The notes under the pieces were generated by a model, which saw only the letters and a list, made by a program, of their open reading frames with translations, did not search any database and was not told the DNA's origin. A DNA stretch of 64,000 nt, from the NCBI GenBank assembly GCA_020726505.1, contig JAHLEZ010000005.1:1922001-1986000 (forward strand). Direction: 5' to 3'. This stretch comes from Leptodontidium sp. MPI-SDFR-AT-0119. Taxonomy: Eukaryota; Ascomycota; Leotiomycetes; Helotiales; Leptodontidiaceae. The translations under genes and the position numbers were made by a program. Below, one piece after another: positions 36,501-47,112 of this stretch (positions are counted from its first letter, which is position 1; every line of letters starts with the position of its first letter).

Positions 36501-36847
36501 CGGGCAATAATGAGCGATAAGAGTAATCAGAGAGTAAGCGTAAGAGAAAGTTCAAAGCAGGCTTCAAGCCCCGAGCTGTGCAGATGCAGCCTGTAGGAGC
36601 GATGTGTAGGTAGGAATAAAGTTCAGTTCCTCTGAACTCTCGACGATGAAACGGTCTAGAACGAAGTCTCGACTGTACTGGCAAAATGCCGCAATTTCAT
36701 ACAGTAGGTAAATTTAGGTAGGTGCAAAGCAAACGAAACGCCAAACGAACACCTCAGGGGCAAGAAAGGATTCGAAACGAAGTCAGAAGCACAGGGCAGG
36801 GCAGGCTTGCATCGCATCGCAGCGCATCAAATCCGTGTCACAGGAAC

Positions 36848-36880
36848 GGAAAGGAAAGGAAAGGAAAGGAAAGGAAAGGG
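36848..36880 (+). repeat. GGAAA pentanucleotide repeat
   Basis: Six tandem copies of GGAAA followed by GGG; a simple microsatellite. Confidence 0.9.
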
Positions 36881-37779
36881 GAAAAATAAAATAACTCAAC
36901 TCGAAATGCCACCTCCCCGAAATTGGGGAATTTGGTATACTTTCCAATGGGATTATCGTGCTGGCTGTGGCGATCTCGTTCGTGCAACGAAGTAATTTGC
37001 GGGGAGGTTGTCATCTTTCCACTGAAGAGTTGCGGTTCCGAGATCTCGAGATTTCTAGTGGTATTGTAGGGCTGAATCGGAAGTAACCTGTACTAAGAAA
37101 GAGGAGAAGAGGGGTTGGTTGGCTTCGAGGCTCTCAGCTGATATCATGCTCAATCTTACCTTTAAGTGTTTTTTTCTTCAACAGCCACCCAGCCAGCCCC
37201 GTATTCCACAGCTTTCGTTTTTCCAAGAGAGTAAGTGTAGTGTTGGTGCAAATTCCCCAGGAGATTCCGATGTGATATGGGGAGGGGAGTTCTATTTGTC
37301 GGTTCAGGCAGTCAGGCTCGAGAGAGAGAGAGCGTTCGGTAATGAATGTACGCACTATGATGCTGCAGCGCCCCCTGCATCGACTTCCGTGGGCGGGTAT
37401 TGATCAACAAGCCTATCAGCGATCGTACCTGTGGGGTTTCGCACCCTCGTCCCTGTTCTGTTTGTCTGTCTCTCCTTTCTCCCTTCCCGCACGCAGCTTC
37501 CAGCTAATATGGCGAGGTGATTCGATGAAGCTGAGACGTGGAAGAAGGGATGGTTGGTGATATGAGCAAGATATCACAATTATAAGGTTCGGATTATTAT
37601 TTCTTTCATTGTTTCGAAATGGAGGGAGGGCCAATGAGCAGCTGCTCTGAGGCGAATGTTAAAACATATCTCAGCCTTTTATTGTATCGTGAAGGCTCCT
37701 ACTGTACTGTATGGATAAGTAAGGGGTGATTCGGGTTAGTTAATGTGAAGGAGCTTTTGGGTCGTTTTCTTTTTTGAGA

Positions 37780-37806
37780 GATAGATAGATAGATAGATAG
37801 ATAGAT
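37780..37806 (+). repeat. GATA tetranucleotide repeat
   Basis: Nearly seven tandem copies of GATA. It offers overlapping GATA-factor cores, but is more likely a plain microsatellite. Confidence 0.9.
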
Positions 37807-37960
37807 GGATCCGCTTTGATCTTCATCTCCTTCGGTGATTATGTGACGAAAGATTTCTTCGCGAAGGTCTTGGCTGGGCCGCCTTGATTCCCCAAAATTA
37901 GATCGATCGGCGTCGCTATCGGGGCCAGACGCTCAGACTCCGGGAGTGGAAGTGGGAAAG

Positions 37961-38506
37961 TCAAGTTAGAGAATCGAGAATCGAGGAAACTTGCGTGCTC
38001 TTTTGAGGATGGTTGGGTTTGGTTTGAGTTGGTGTATCATCAGATCGCGTCTTGAAGCTTCCAATCCCTTCTGCACGTCTTTTACCTCCGCAATATGATG
38101 TACCGTACGAGTAATGGGTGTTGCTACTCTCTGCACCGATTGGCGTATGATGCCCACCTTCGTCCAGCAAACAGCCACAGCAGGACATGATAGGTGCTGC
38201 TGTCTTGATCAAGGTGCTGTCGACATAATGCCTCTCCTTTGAGGCGTTTTTTCTTTCCAACCTGTCAAGGTCTCGAGAGGTCATCTGGGGCATGGCCGGG
38301 CGAGGCCATTCGAACCTTGATTGTAAGCCACATGGTCTACGGGAAACGGCACTTGTGGCTTGAACCGTGGGTGGACTGGCCGTTGAATGGGACAAGATCA
38401 TCGCGACGTCTTGCCCGTTGTGTGATGAGCGCTTTGCATGAGGAGGACTACTCCGTAGGTACGAGGAGAGGAGAGTATTCCGGTGGCCACCAGAGTCTGG
38501 CATCAA
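37961..38506 (-). CDS. weak hypothetical ORF
   Basis: An open frame of 181 codons, Ser/His/Thr-rich, with a small Cys group ('SCCGC'). No domain is recognised, no introns are required and the composition is not clearly coding. It is listed only because it is among the longest open frames in a 7-kb gene-free stretch. Confidence 0.15.
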   Translation of the reverse strand: MMPDSGGHRNTLLSSYLRSSPPHAKRSSHNGQDVAMILSHSTASPPTVQATSAVSRRPCGLQSRFEWPRPAMPQMTSRDLDRLERKNASKERHYVDSTLIKTAAPIMSCCGCLLDEGGHHTPIGAESSNTHYSYGTSYCGGKRRAEGIGSFKTRSDDTPTQTKPNHPQKSTQVSSILDSLT

Positions 38507-39393
38507 ATCAATGCCCGTTCGCTTGGATCAGTCAAAGTAAAAGTACTCTCCGTTGGTCATGACTTACCACTACACAGAGTAGTAAGTAGTCCATGGAAAA
38601 TTGTTCGTCTGGTGTTTTCTAGTCGCTGCTTATCATGCGGGTTGCCGGCATTGATTAATTAATTGGCTGTACTGCACAACGGACGAAAGAAGGCGTCGTC
38701 GTGGATGGTACGTACTGCAAGTACTCAGTTGTGGTTCTACCTCATGCCCGCCACGGTGTATCCAGGGACAGCGTTCGAGGTTCCAATAATAATCATCATC
38801 CTTCATTATTGCCACTGCCTTGCCCTGCCCTGCCATGCCATGCCATGGCATACCCCCTTACCATGGCCTGCCCCCTCCCTCTCCATACGTGTCAGATGTC
38901 AATTCGGAAATGTCGAGGTACGAGTACCACGGCCCTCTGTCTTGCAGATTCTGCTATACAGAGAGCACGTTTTGTTCCGGATCTGGGAGGACCTGCAGCT
39001 TCGAGGTTCTGCATGGCAGAGATAACGGTGTCGGGAGGGGGGGATAGCTCGATAGGATAGGATAAGATAGGACAGGACAGAAGAAAACAGAGTACCATAG
39101 GGTCGTAATCAAGGCTCGTACCGTATCGTACCTATTGCTTGGTGAAAATAGAAGAACCTAAGGTAGGATGATGCAGGGAGGCGGGTCAATTCCCCGTAAC
39201 CCTACCTACCGCGTTCGCTGTCCTATCATCGATCGACTGATTGATGACTTAAAGAGAGTTTACTGCTAAGTGCTGTAGGGTCAGCAGCTCCAGTAGAGTA
39301 GATGTTCCCAGGACGTTGCAATGCATAATAGCTACCTAGCTAGCTCTAGGTTATGTAAAGAGGGTGTCAGAGCACCTAAAACAACTTGGAAAG

Positions 39394-39414
39394 CAAAACA
39401 AAACAAAACAAAAG
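39394..39414 (+). repeat. CAAAA pentanucleotide repeat
   Basis: About four copies of CAAAA; a simple microsatellite. Confidence 0.8.
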
Positions 39415-40509
39415 TACTGTACTGACTGTACTCTTAACCGAATGAGTTGAGTGACTATGAACAACTACCGTGTATCGTTGTCAACTTTAGCATTAAAAAA
39501 AGCTGCTCCCTTTCTACTCAACTCGGCAGTCCGTCGAGACTTAATCTAAGATAGGGGGGTGATAATCGCAATGGCTGATTCTGCTGGCTGGCTTCGCATC
39601 TGCAAGTCTGCGACGGTTCCAGCCCAGGCCAGCCCAGGGCGTCGGAAGGAAGCCCAGGGGAGCAAGAAACGGCAGAGAGGAGCTGCCCATAGCATGGCCT
39701 GCTCTGCTCTGGTCTGCTCTGGTCTTCTCTTCTCTCGACATCCATCATCCCTCCCTCTGCATCAAAAGCTACACTACTTCTTCTTAACTTACCTTTTCTA
39801 CTTTGCTTTGCTTACTCTGCTCTGCACACTTGCACACATCACCCTGCCTCATCAAGCAGTCGCTGTCACTGTCACTGTCACTGTCTGTCACTGCCACCAT
39901 CCTCGTCCTCCCCACTGCGACGCAGTAATCTACTACCCCTTGCATTAAGAGCTTCGTCTCGGGACTGACGACAGTACAGTACTGGCTGCTGCTGCACCTC
40001 CACCGACATCTACACCTACACTTACACCTGCACCACCACTTCAACCAACCCACCGACGAAGCAATTCTTACCCAACTCCTACTCCCCTCCGCTCCTCCCA
40101 ACGCAGCCTCAATCTGACGACGACGATATCACATCACATCACGTATCACGCCTCCCACCCACTCCGAATTGCCACCGCACTGACCATGCAAGCGCAAACC
40201 GCACGCCCTTCTTTAGAATCTTATCACCATACTCCGGCCTGTTAAAGAACTTTCCGCAAGGAAGAGCCCTCGCCAGCCTGCAAATATACTTCCAAACCAT
40301 CCCTGCGCCCCTCTCTACACGGGTCCATGGCCCTCTTCGACGCGCACACGGCTAGCTAGGACGACGACTGGGTCATTGGTACCGCACGCTGGCAGTCGGG
40401 TTGAGTTGAGAACGGAGAAGAAGAGCAAGAACAAGAACAAGAAGAAAAACACGAAAACCAAGCCGCAGCGCGGCAGCGTCGTGCCACGGTCAGCGACCCG
40501 AATGGAAAG

Positions 40510-43047
40510 ATGGGCATGTGGCCCTTCCGGAGGAAAAGCAATCGCAGGAAGTCTGCGTCTGCATCTGCGTCTGCGGCGACGGGTGGGGCAGCAATTCCTC
40601 AGTCCACGATGCATGACGCTGGGGCACTACGAGACCCTGCGAGGCATAATGCCTCCGAATTAACTTCTGCGGGCCCAGAAAGGAGAAGAAGCCGGAGAGA
40701 CACAAAACGAAAATCCTCTCGAGAATCGAAAAAGTTGCAACGAGATCCAGAGAGACGCCGCACTTACAGCTTCTCACCAGGTCGAAAAGACAGCATCCGA
40801 GTGCCTCGAACTTTGGATCGTCCTCCTGTCCCACCACTACCTGCCAATGTCATAGGCAATGCAAGATCAAATACCGATATCCCAGATCCAGTTACAGCTG
40901 CTAGTAAGAGACCCGCCAGAGCCAGCACACAACCTCCCGAGGTCATCCAGGACTGGCAAAGGATGCCTACATTACACAAGAGGAGCGCTCAGGAGCTAGC
41001 TCATAGGAAGTCGAGCAAGAAGCGGAAAGAGGAACACCAGAGAGAGGCTGAGATCAAGGCTATGGTTGCGTTCATGCCCAGTAGACCTGCAACGGATTCA
41101 ACCACGTCTGGGAGACCTATGAAGCGGGAGAGCAAGAAGATGCGTGGGGGACTCAATCGACACATGGACAACCCGCCCTCAGATATTTCCCTCCCTCTGG
41201 CCGATTCGTTACGATCCTCCGTTTCCGCCAACTCCGATCACCAACCTTCCTACATTCTGAATGCACTTGACATGCTTGCCCCTCGACCGACGATTAGATA
41301 TGCCGAAAACCCTCGATATGTTCCAGGTGCAAGTGGGTTTGGCTCAGATGGATCAGATACAAAGAAACGGCGGGTATCGGACCGGGTGCCAATACCTGAG
41401 GAGACATTAAAGGCCAACAAGAGAGTCGACGATCTTGCAGATGATCTGAGTGCAGGCGAATTGCGCGAACTCATGGAGAGAGATCAGAAAAGAAGAGAAA
41501 AGAAACAGATTGCGGAAAGGATTAAGATGGAGAGGAGGTTAGCAAGAAGACAAGAGAAGCAAACAGCGGATGAAGCTATGGCTGCCCGAGAAGGAACCCC
41601 GCCACCAGTCAACATGGAACGAGGGGTCCTTGGGAGGGAAATAGTTGGTTTGGGAATTGGCACTTCAGCAGTGGTCACATCGAGCAAGAGGAAAGGATCC
41701 GTAGGATCAGATAATGGAAGGGGGAAGAGGCCTGCCGATGCCTTCAGACAAGACTCTGGTACCAGTATACAGCCACCCACATTCCACCGCAGTGCAAGTC
41801 TTCTCACAGAGAACTTGACTCCTACTTCCGAAGCTCAAGATCCTATCATAGGGACGGCCATTGTGGGAACTGTCGGGCGAGCGAATATTTCACCAACTTC
41901 GTCACCACAAGTCCATGGTCATGCTCGAGCGGCATCTAGTATTTCTCAAATGATAGATCTGGACAAAATACAGCCGGCTTCGTCACAACCAATACCAATT
42001 CCAGCACCAGCAACACGGGATTCTCGGCAAACTCCAACACCCCCACCGAAAGCACCTCAATCCTGGACATCATTCTTCAAGATCCGCGGCGCAAAGAAAC
42101 AACAACAAGATTCCGCACCTTCATCATTCTCTAATACATCACGAGACTCGATGCATAGCGGAGGACAAGGTCCACAAATTGGATACACACCAATGCGATC
42201 AACATCTAATATACCTAAACGAACCATGTCAAAATTCCGGGAAGACCTTCCAGAATTGCCAATATCACCACCAGACTCGAGAGTACAATCTCCCGAAGCT
42301 GATATAGTACCGGCTGTGCCCGATAGAAAGTTGGAAGATCCTCGAACACGATATGATACCCCAACAAGTGGCTACAGATCCATTGACGCCATGCGCTTAC
42401 GAGACGAGACACCAACAAGTGGGCATCGAACAGTCGAAGATCCCTCTCCAGAACCAGCAAACATTCTTTCGCAATCACTAGCATCGATAGATTCTGAAGG
42501 GTCATGGCTTTCCGGTAAGAAAGCAGGATCGAAACGAGGATCAGCTCAGACACCACAACCTATCGTGGACAGCTCAAGTCCCAAGGGCAAGAAGGAGTTT
42601 TCTGAGTCGGCTGAGGAACTTGGTATTGCTGAAGATGAATATTTCAGTCGATTGACCCCAGGTCCCGAAGATCAACACAAGATCCGCCGCCAATCTGCCG
42701 GCAATCCCATGCCTTCTAGTGATGACGAGGAGGGTGGAAGTCTTGCCAGTCCAACTTCAGTACAATCTAAGTGGGGCGCAGTAGGAAGACATCCTACTGT
42801 CATCCACCGCGAACCGAGAGCCAAGTCAAGGGAAGGTCTTCTGAACGATTTTGACGAGGACTCCACAAGTGAAGCTCCCGACTCTCCTGATTCTCCCAAT
42901 CCCAACAACGGATTGCAGAGAGCAACCAGCATAGACCTGGGCAAAAGTCACGCACGACATATGAGCGCTGGTAGTGCACGTCTGCTTGATCTTAAACCTC
43001 GTCCTTCGGCAGACAACAAGAGGAAAAGTTTAGCAGAGGAGGTATAA
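40510..43047 (+). CDS. large disordered, basic conserved-type fungal protein
   Basis: An intronless frame of 845 codons. The N-terminus 'MGMWPFRRKSNRRKS' has a second in-frame ATG two codons later (MWPF...), and either could start translation. The protein is dominated by Ser, Pro, Arg and Lys, with many short basic clusters ('KKRR', 'KRKGS', 'SSKKRK'). One predicted charged helix runs over roughly residues 300-360 ('ELRELMERDQKRREKKQIAERIKMERRLARRQEK'-like spacing, shown here only in part: LMERDQKRREKK). A near-duplicate pair 'DTPTSGYRS' and 'ETPTSGHRT' lies around residues 615-640. No enzymatic domain is visible. Such proteins are often scaffold, cell-cortex or nuclear phosphoproteins, but I cannot assign a role. 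Confidence 0.75.
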   Translation: MGMWPFRRKSNRRKSASASASAATGGAAIPQSTMHDAGALRDPARHNASELTSAGPERRRSRRDTKRKSSRESKKLQRDPERRRTYSFSPGRKDSIRVPRTLDRPPVPPLPANVIGNARSNTDIPDPVTAASKRPARASTQPPEVIQDWQRMPTLHKRSAQELAHRKSSKKRKEEHQREAEIKAMVAFMPSRPATDSTTSGRPMKRESKKMRGGLNRHMDNPPSDISLPLADSLRSSVSANSDHQPSYILNALDMLAPRPTIRYAENPRYVPGASGFGSDGSDTKKRRVSDRVPIPEETLKANKRVDDLADDLSAGELRELMERDQKRREKKQIAERIKMERRLARRQEKQTADEAMAAREGTPPPVNMERGVLGREIVGLGIGTSAVVTSSKRKGSVGSDNGRGKRPADAFRQDSGTSIQPPTFHRSASLLTENLTPTSEAQDPIIGTAIVGTVGRANISPTSSPQVHGHARAASSISQMIDLDKIQPASSQPIPIPAPATRDSRQTPTPPPKAPQSWTSFFKIRGAKKQQQDSAPSSFSNTSRDSMHSGGQGPQIGYTPMRSTSNIPKRTMSKFREDLPELPISPPDSRVQSPEADIVPAVPDRKLEDPRTRYDTPTSGYRSIDAMRLRDETPTSGHRTVEDPSPEPANILSQSLASIDSEGSWLSGKKAGSKRGSAQTPQPIVDSSSPKGKKEFSESAEELGIAEDEYFSRLTPGPEDQHKIRRQSAGNPMPSSDDEEGGSLASPTSVQSKWGAVGRHPTVIHREPRAKSREGLLNDFDEDSTSEAPDSPDSPNPNNGLQRATSIDLGKSHARHMSAGSARLLDLKPRPSADNKRKSLAEEV

Positions 43048-45147
43048 TGGTTGACTGACGGTGATTTTTGAGACTAGACTTACCAGGGCATGACACCACA
43101 AAGACAAGACAAGCACGACATTCGATCAAGCATTTCCTTATACAATACGTACCAATCGTCGACTTTTCGACACCCACACTCCTTTGAACCTTTCCTTGAA
43201 CCGAGATACAACTTCAACCAACATTCGCTTCACCAATTTCCTTTTGACCGAGACACGATATTCAAGTCTTTCGTTCCGACAAATTTCCTTTACGACAGAA
43301 TTTTCGCTACGCCTTGTCTTTGTCAAATCATGTCCCTGGACGGTAACTCAGGAATCAAACGTCAATACACCATAATCTTCTCGCCACTGAACCTCTTTTT
43401 GTCTCATTCTAATGACACGGCAAGATCATGCATACGAATTCGAAGCAACTCACGACGATTTCTTTTCTTAATTATGATTCCCCATCCGCACATAGACTTT
43501 TCATTTCCTGCTTTTACCGCTTTTTATTGTATCTGGATGGCCAGGCGGACGGGGTTAAAGGTGGTAACGGAATGGGGTTTGAGGGGGTAATCAAAAATGG
43601 TCTCACACATACAATCCTTTATCTGGTGTTCTGCCTGTTTCCCGGGGGTTGGGAATGGATTAGACGGATGGATCGGGAAACAGGGCGATAAAGGGACTGA
43701 CTACGTACCGATGGACGGACGAACCTGGGGTGGTTGTAATGATGAGCGAGCATGTTTTTGTTTGTATTACAAGCACCTACTTGAGAAGGTGGTCCGGATG
43801 GCTGAATGGACGGAAGAGTATTTATTGCCATGCATGGAAAAGATGGGAGTGAGATGGAGATGAGATGAGCGATGAATACTGTAGTTTATCTGGAAAGAAA
43901 GGAAGAAAGAAAAGAAGAAAGCTGATCCATGTATGCACACGAAGTGTTCCCGCTCGACTTCCATTGACTTGGAATTTATTCCTGCAGGTACAGTCCAGTA
44001 CAATACATGCCTACATGTCTTGTCTCGTGCCTCCGTACCTTTGATTTCTACCCCCCACAATCCTATCATTCGCCAGATTACCTTGCATGTACCTACGGAG
44101 GAAATTGTCCTATCGATAAGGTAAGGCGAGGCGATAAAAGGAAAAAGCAAGCAAGCAGGTTCAGATGAGACATACATAGCGGTATATGCAGGTGATGTGC
44201 GAACGGAGTGCGTGCATGTCTCAGCACGCTCGCGCCCGTCTTGGGGGGATTGGATTGGTGGGCGGGTAGAGGACTGCGAGCGGGGGTTTCTGAGTGTCGG
44301 GCGGCATCAGATGAGTTTGATTGAAGTATGTAGGTAGGGTTTGTACTGTTTTGCTCTTGTCACGGAGTGCTTTACTATTGTTATTATTATTGGCGAAATG
44401 AACGAATGATGTGTTGATGGGATTTCGGGCACTGTATTGGCTACCTGGCAAAGCGAGCAAGCGATTGCGGGATTGGAGGATTCTCGGGATTCAGAGTGGA
44501 AGGAAGGAAGGATAAGCAGAGCAGCTAGATGAGAAGAAGATTCAAGAATAGTTCTATTCATAGTTACAGATACGCAGATTAGATGGAGAGATAGAAAGAT
44601 CCGATGATGACGTATTTGAGGGGTAAGTCAACAATTGTCATTCTTTTTCCTGCGTCCATCCATCCATCTACCCGTACCTGGCTATCTCCTCGGCATCTCT
44701 GTCTGCTCGTAATATGCTGAGCTGATGAGTGAGAGAGAGAACCCTTGAATACGGATAGAAGATGCATTCAACCAATTAGCTAAATAAAGAATCTCCTAAA
44801 CAAGACTTTCTATCATAGCATTTGAAAATCATTCCAAACAAATAATCAAAAACAAAAGCAAATCCTGCTTACTAATCCCTCTTTCCTTCCAAGAGAACGA
44901 GCAAGCGCTCGAAGCGAAGGCGTCATCGAGCTCTTAGAAATCAAAGACCGGCCAGACCACAGTACAGCCTTCCCTCCGCTCCCTCACCCCCTTACCAAGC
45001 ACCAATTGATTCGCTCGCATCTTCGCATTTTGATTCCATTCGATTCACTCACAGCCTCTCCTCCCTTCCTCCTGCACGTCTTTATCAAACAGTACCCCTC
45101 CATCCATCCTTCCATCCCTACAACTACGACTACTTAAACCTCCTTTG
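43048..45147. other. intergenic
   Basis: About 2.1 kb containing the 3' UTR of the disordered-protein gene and the upstream region of the thioredoxin gene. Open frames such as 43090-43590 and 43767-44177 lack motifs. No gene seen. Confidence 0.5.
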
Positions 45148-46121
45148 ATGTCACTCTTCGCCCGCTCCGCCACTTCTTTATTCCGAACAGCAAAGAGATC
45201 ATCAACAACAAATACTACACGCACCATCAACTCGACTAAGACGAACGTCTACGCAAACCTTTACGCACACGCACATACAAGAGGATTTCAGAGTACTACC
45301 GCAAGAATGGGTGTTCACAATCTCGCTAGGTGCGTTTGAGGGCTTTTCTTTTGTTCTTGTTTGGTTGGATAGTAGGGTTGGTGATCGACGGGTGGATGCA
45401 TGGAGGGAGGGAGAGAGGGAGCGATATACGACACAATGGGTGTCTGCGGATGGATGCGCTGCTAGTTCGAGGGGATACAAGTTCGAAAACGATGGGTTCG
45501 AATTGAAGAGAGATTGGAGGATGGGATAGAGGGGTAGATGGGAGGGGATAGGACGGGATGAGATGCAACTTCTCTCCAACTCCCTGCCATCTCCCTCTCC
45601 GTTTCCATCCCCATCCTCCATCTGGAGTATACCTCGAATAGTCCATCCAGCAACCTGTTTGACTTTCCATTCAAGAGAAGTCTTCGAGAAATACACATGC
45701 TAACGTAACTTCGCTATCTAGCAAGGCTGAATTCACCGCCGCCCTCAAGGACAACAAGATCGTTATTCTGGATTGTTTCGCAACCTGGTGCGGTCCCTGC
45801 AAGGTCATTGCTCCTCAAGTTGTCAAGTATGTTTTTCCTCTCCCTTCCCTTCTCCCTCTTCCTTGCTATCCACAGATTGAGCTTCTCGATTCTCGATTGT
45901 GGATTCAAATGCTAACACGCCACCAAAACAGGTTCTCCGACGAATTCCCAGACGCCCACTTCGCCAAGCTCGATGTCGATGAGGTCCCAGACGTAGCTCA
46001 AGAACTCGGTATCCGCGCCATGCCAACCTTCCTCATCTTCAAAGACGGTGAGAAAGTCAAGGAGGTCGTTGGTGCGAACCCCAATGCGTTGAAGTCGGCT
46101 ATTGAGGCTTCGGTCGTCTAA
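45148..46121 (+). CDS. thioredoxin with a mitochondrial-type N-terminal extension and an internal cytosolic start
   Basis: Thioredoxins reduce protein disulfides using electrons from thioredoxin reductase. Exons 45148-45329, 45722-45826 and 45932-46121 give 158 residues. The first 53 form a presequence rich in Arg, Ser and Thr with no acidic residues ('[18 protein letters not shown]', then 'RGFQSTTAR'), typical of mitochondrial import. Met54 (ATG at 45307) begins a classic 105-residue thioredoxin ('MGVHNLASKAEF') with the active site WCGPC at 83-87, the conserved cis-Pro in '[13 protein letters not shown]' and the usual C-terminal helix. The first intron is 392 nt (45330-45721), the second 105 nt. 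Two translation starts could give a mitochondrial and a cytosolic form; this is inferred from sequence only. Confidence 0.93.
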
Positions 46122-47018
46122 ATCGCTTGCCTACACACACATCTTTCTCTGCTTGCCTGCCTACCTCGAAAACGCAATACGAAACAATGCAATACAATAC
46201 AATTGGCTTGATTTGGTTCCGCTTGGTTTGGGGTAGAGTTTGATGGATGCATAGATACATGGATGGGTTTGCGGGTTCAGGAGGATGTTTTGATATTCGA
46301 GAATGGAACGATGGGATAGGATGGGATGGATAAACCACCTCCTTACTATGCTTTGCTACGCTACGCAGAGTTGAATGCGTTGATTGATAGAGATTCAGAC
46401 CCGTGCTTTGGGTGATGGATAAATCAAAGAATGAATGCATGCTTTTTTTCATGATACAATACGCCTGCCTTCCTTTGATTACTGCTCAATGATGTTCTGG
46501 CAGAGTGATTTTTGAGTGTGATTTGCAACTGTGGAAACCAAAATCCTAGCCTTGCTGCGATCTAGGCCTGCCGGATGAGAAGACTTGGAAAAGTAGATGT
46601 GCCCTTTCTTTGAACATGTGCTTTCTGATTCGGAGGATAGCAGAGATGCCTAGGGACCTAGCTTACTGTAGTGATGAGGACTCCTAGGATGAAGTAGGAA
46701 AGCAAGTAATGCCATCTATCCATGCCCTGCAATATTACCGCCAAACCCTCAAACCAAGGGTAATAGATATCATACCTCTGCTTACCTTCCCATTACCTTT
46801 ACAATAACTATGGCATTGGCTCCATTGTAGGAACGATCCATGAATTACCCCACTTCTCTCCTCTCCTTCTCTCACTCACGGCCAGCACCCCTGCCATCTT
46901 CTCTTGCCCCTCCTAAAAACTCCGCCCCACCCCACAAACAAACAATCTGCAAAACTCCTATTCAGTGGAAATATTCAAATAAGCAAACGTCTCTCATCCA
47001 ATCAAGGATAATCACAAT
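46122..47018. other. intergenic, 3' UTR of thioredoxin and upstream of tRNA
   Basis: No gene seen. It includes short AATAC repeats near 46190. Confidence 0.5.
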
Positions 47019-47112
47019 GGTCGGGTGGTGTAGTTGGTTATCACATCTCGTTAACAGTTTCTCACTGTGACATATTCCGAGAAGGTCCTGGGATCGAGCC
47101 CCAGCCTGATCA
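47019..47112 (+). tRNA. tRNA-Val (anticodon AAC) with a 20-nt intron
   Basis: The cloverleaf can be folded by eye: acceptor stem GGTCGGG with CCTGATC (two G-T wobbles), D arm containing TAGTTGGTTA, anticodon stem TCTCG with CGAGA, loop TTAACA...C, and T stem CTGGG with CCCAG. The anticodon AAC (positions 34-36) reads valine codons. An intron at 47057-47076 lies one base 3' of the anticodon, the standard nuclear position. The T loop reads ATCGAGC rather than the usual TTCGAGC, a single change in the B box. The discriminator base is A and an oligo-T run follows within 20 bases as a polymerase III terminator. Confidence 0.93.

Larger units (their letters stand above)
33532..40509. other. 7-kb stretch without a confident gene
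   Basis: AT-rich on the left (33.5-36.5 kb) and microsatellite-rich on the right. A TATA-like element near 34948 and small frames nearby have no supporting motif. The 39.7-40.5 kb part is probably the long C/A-rich 5' leader of the next gene, containing upstream ATGs. A weak ORF at 37961-38506 is listed separately. Confidence 0.45.

Noticed and set aside
36225..36684. Overlapping minus-strand ORFs of 78 and 103 codons
   Set aside because: Different frames, no motif, no splice logic linking them.
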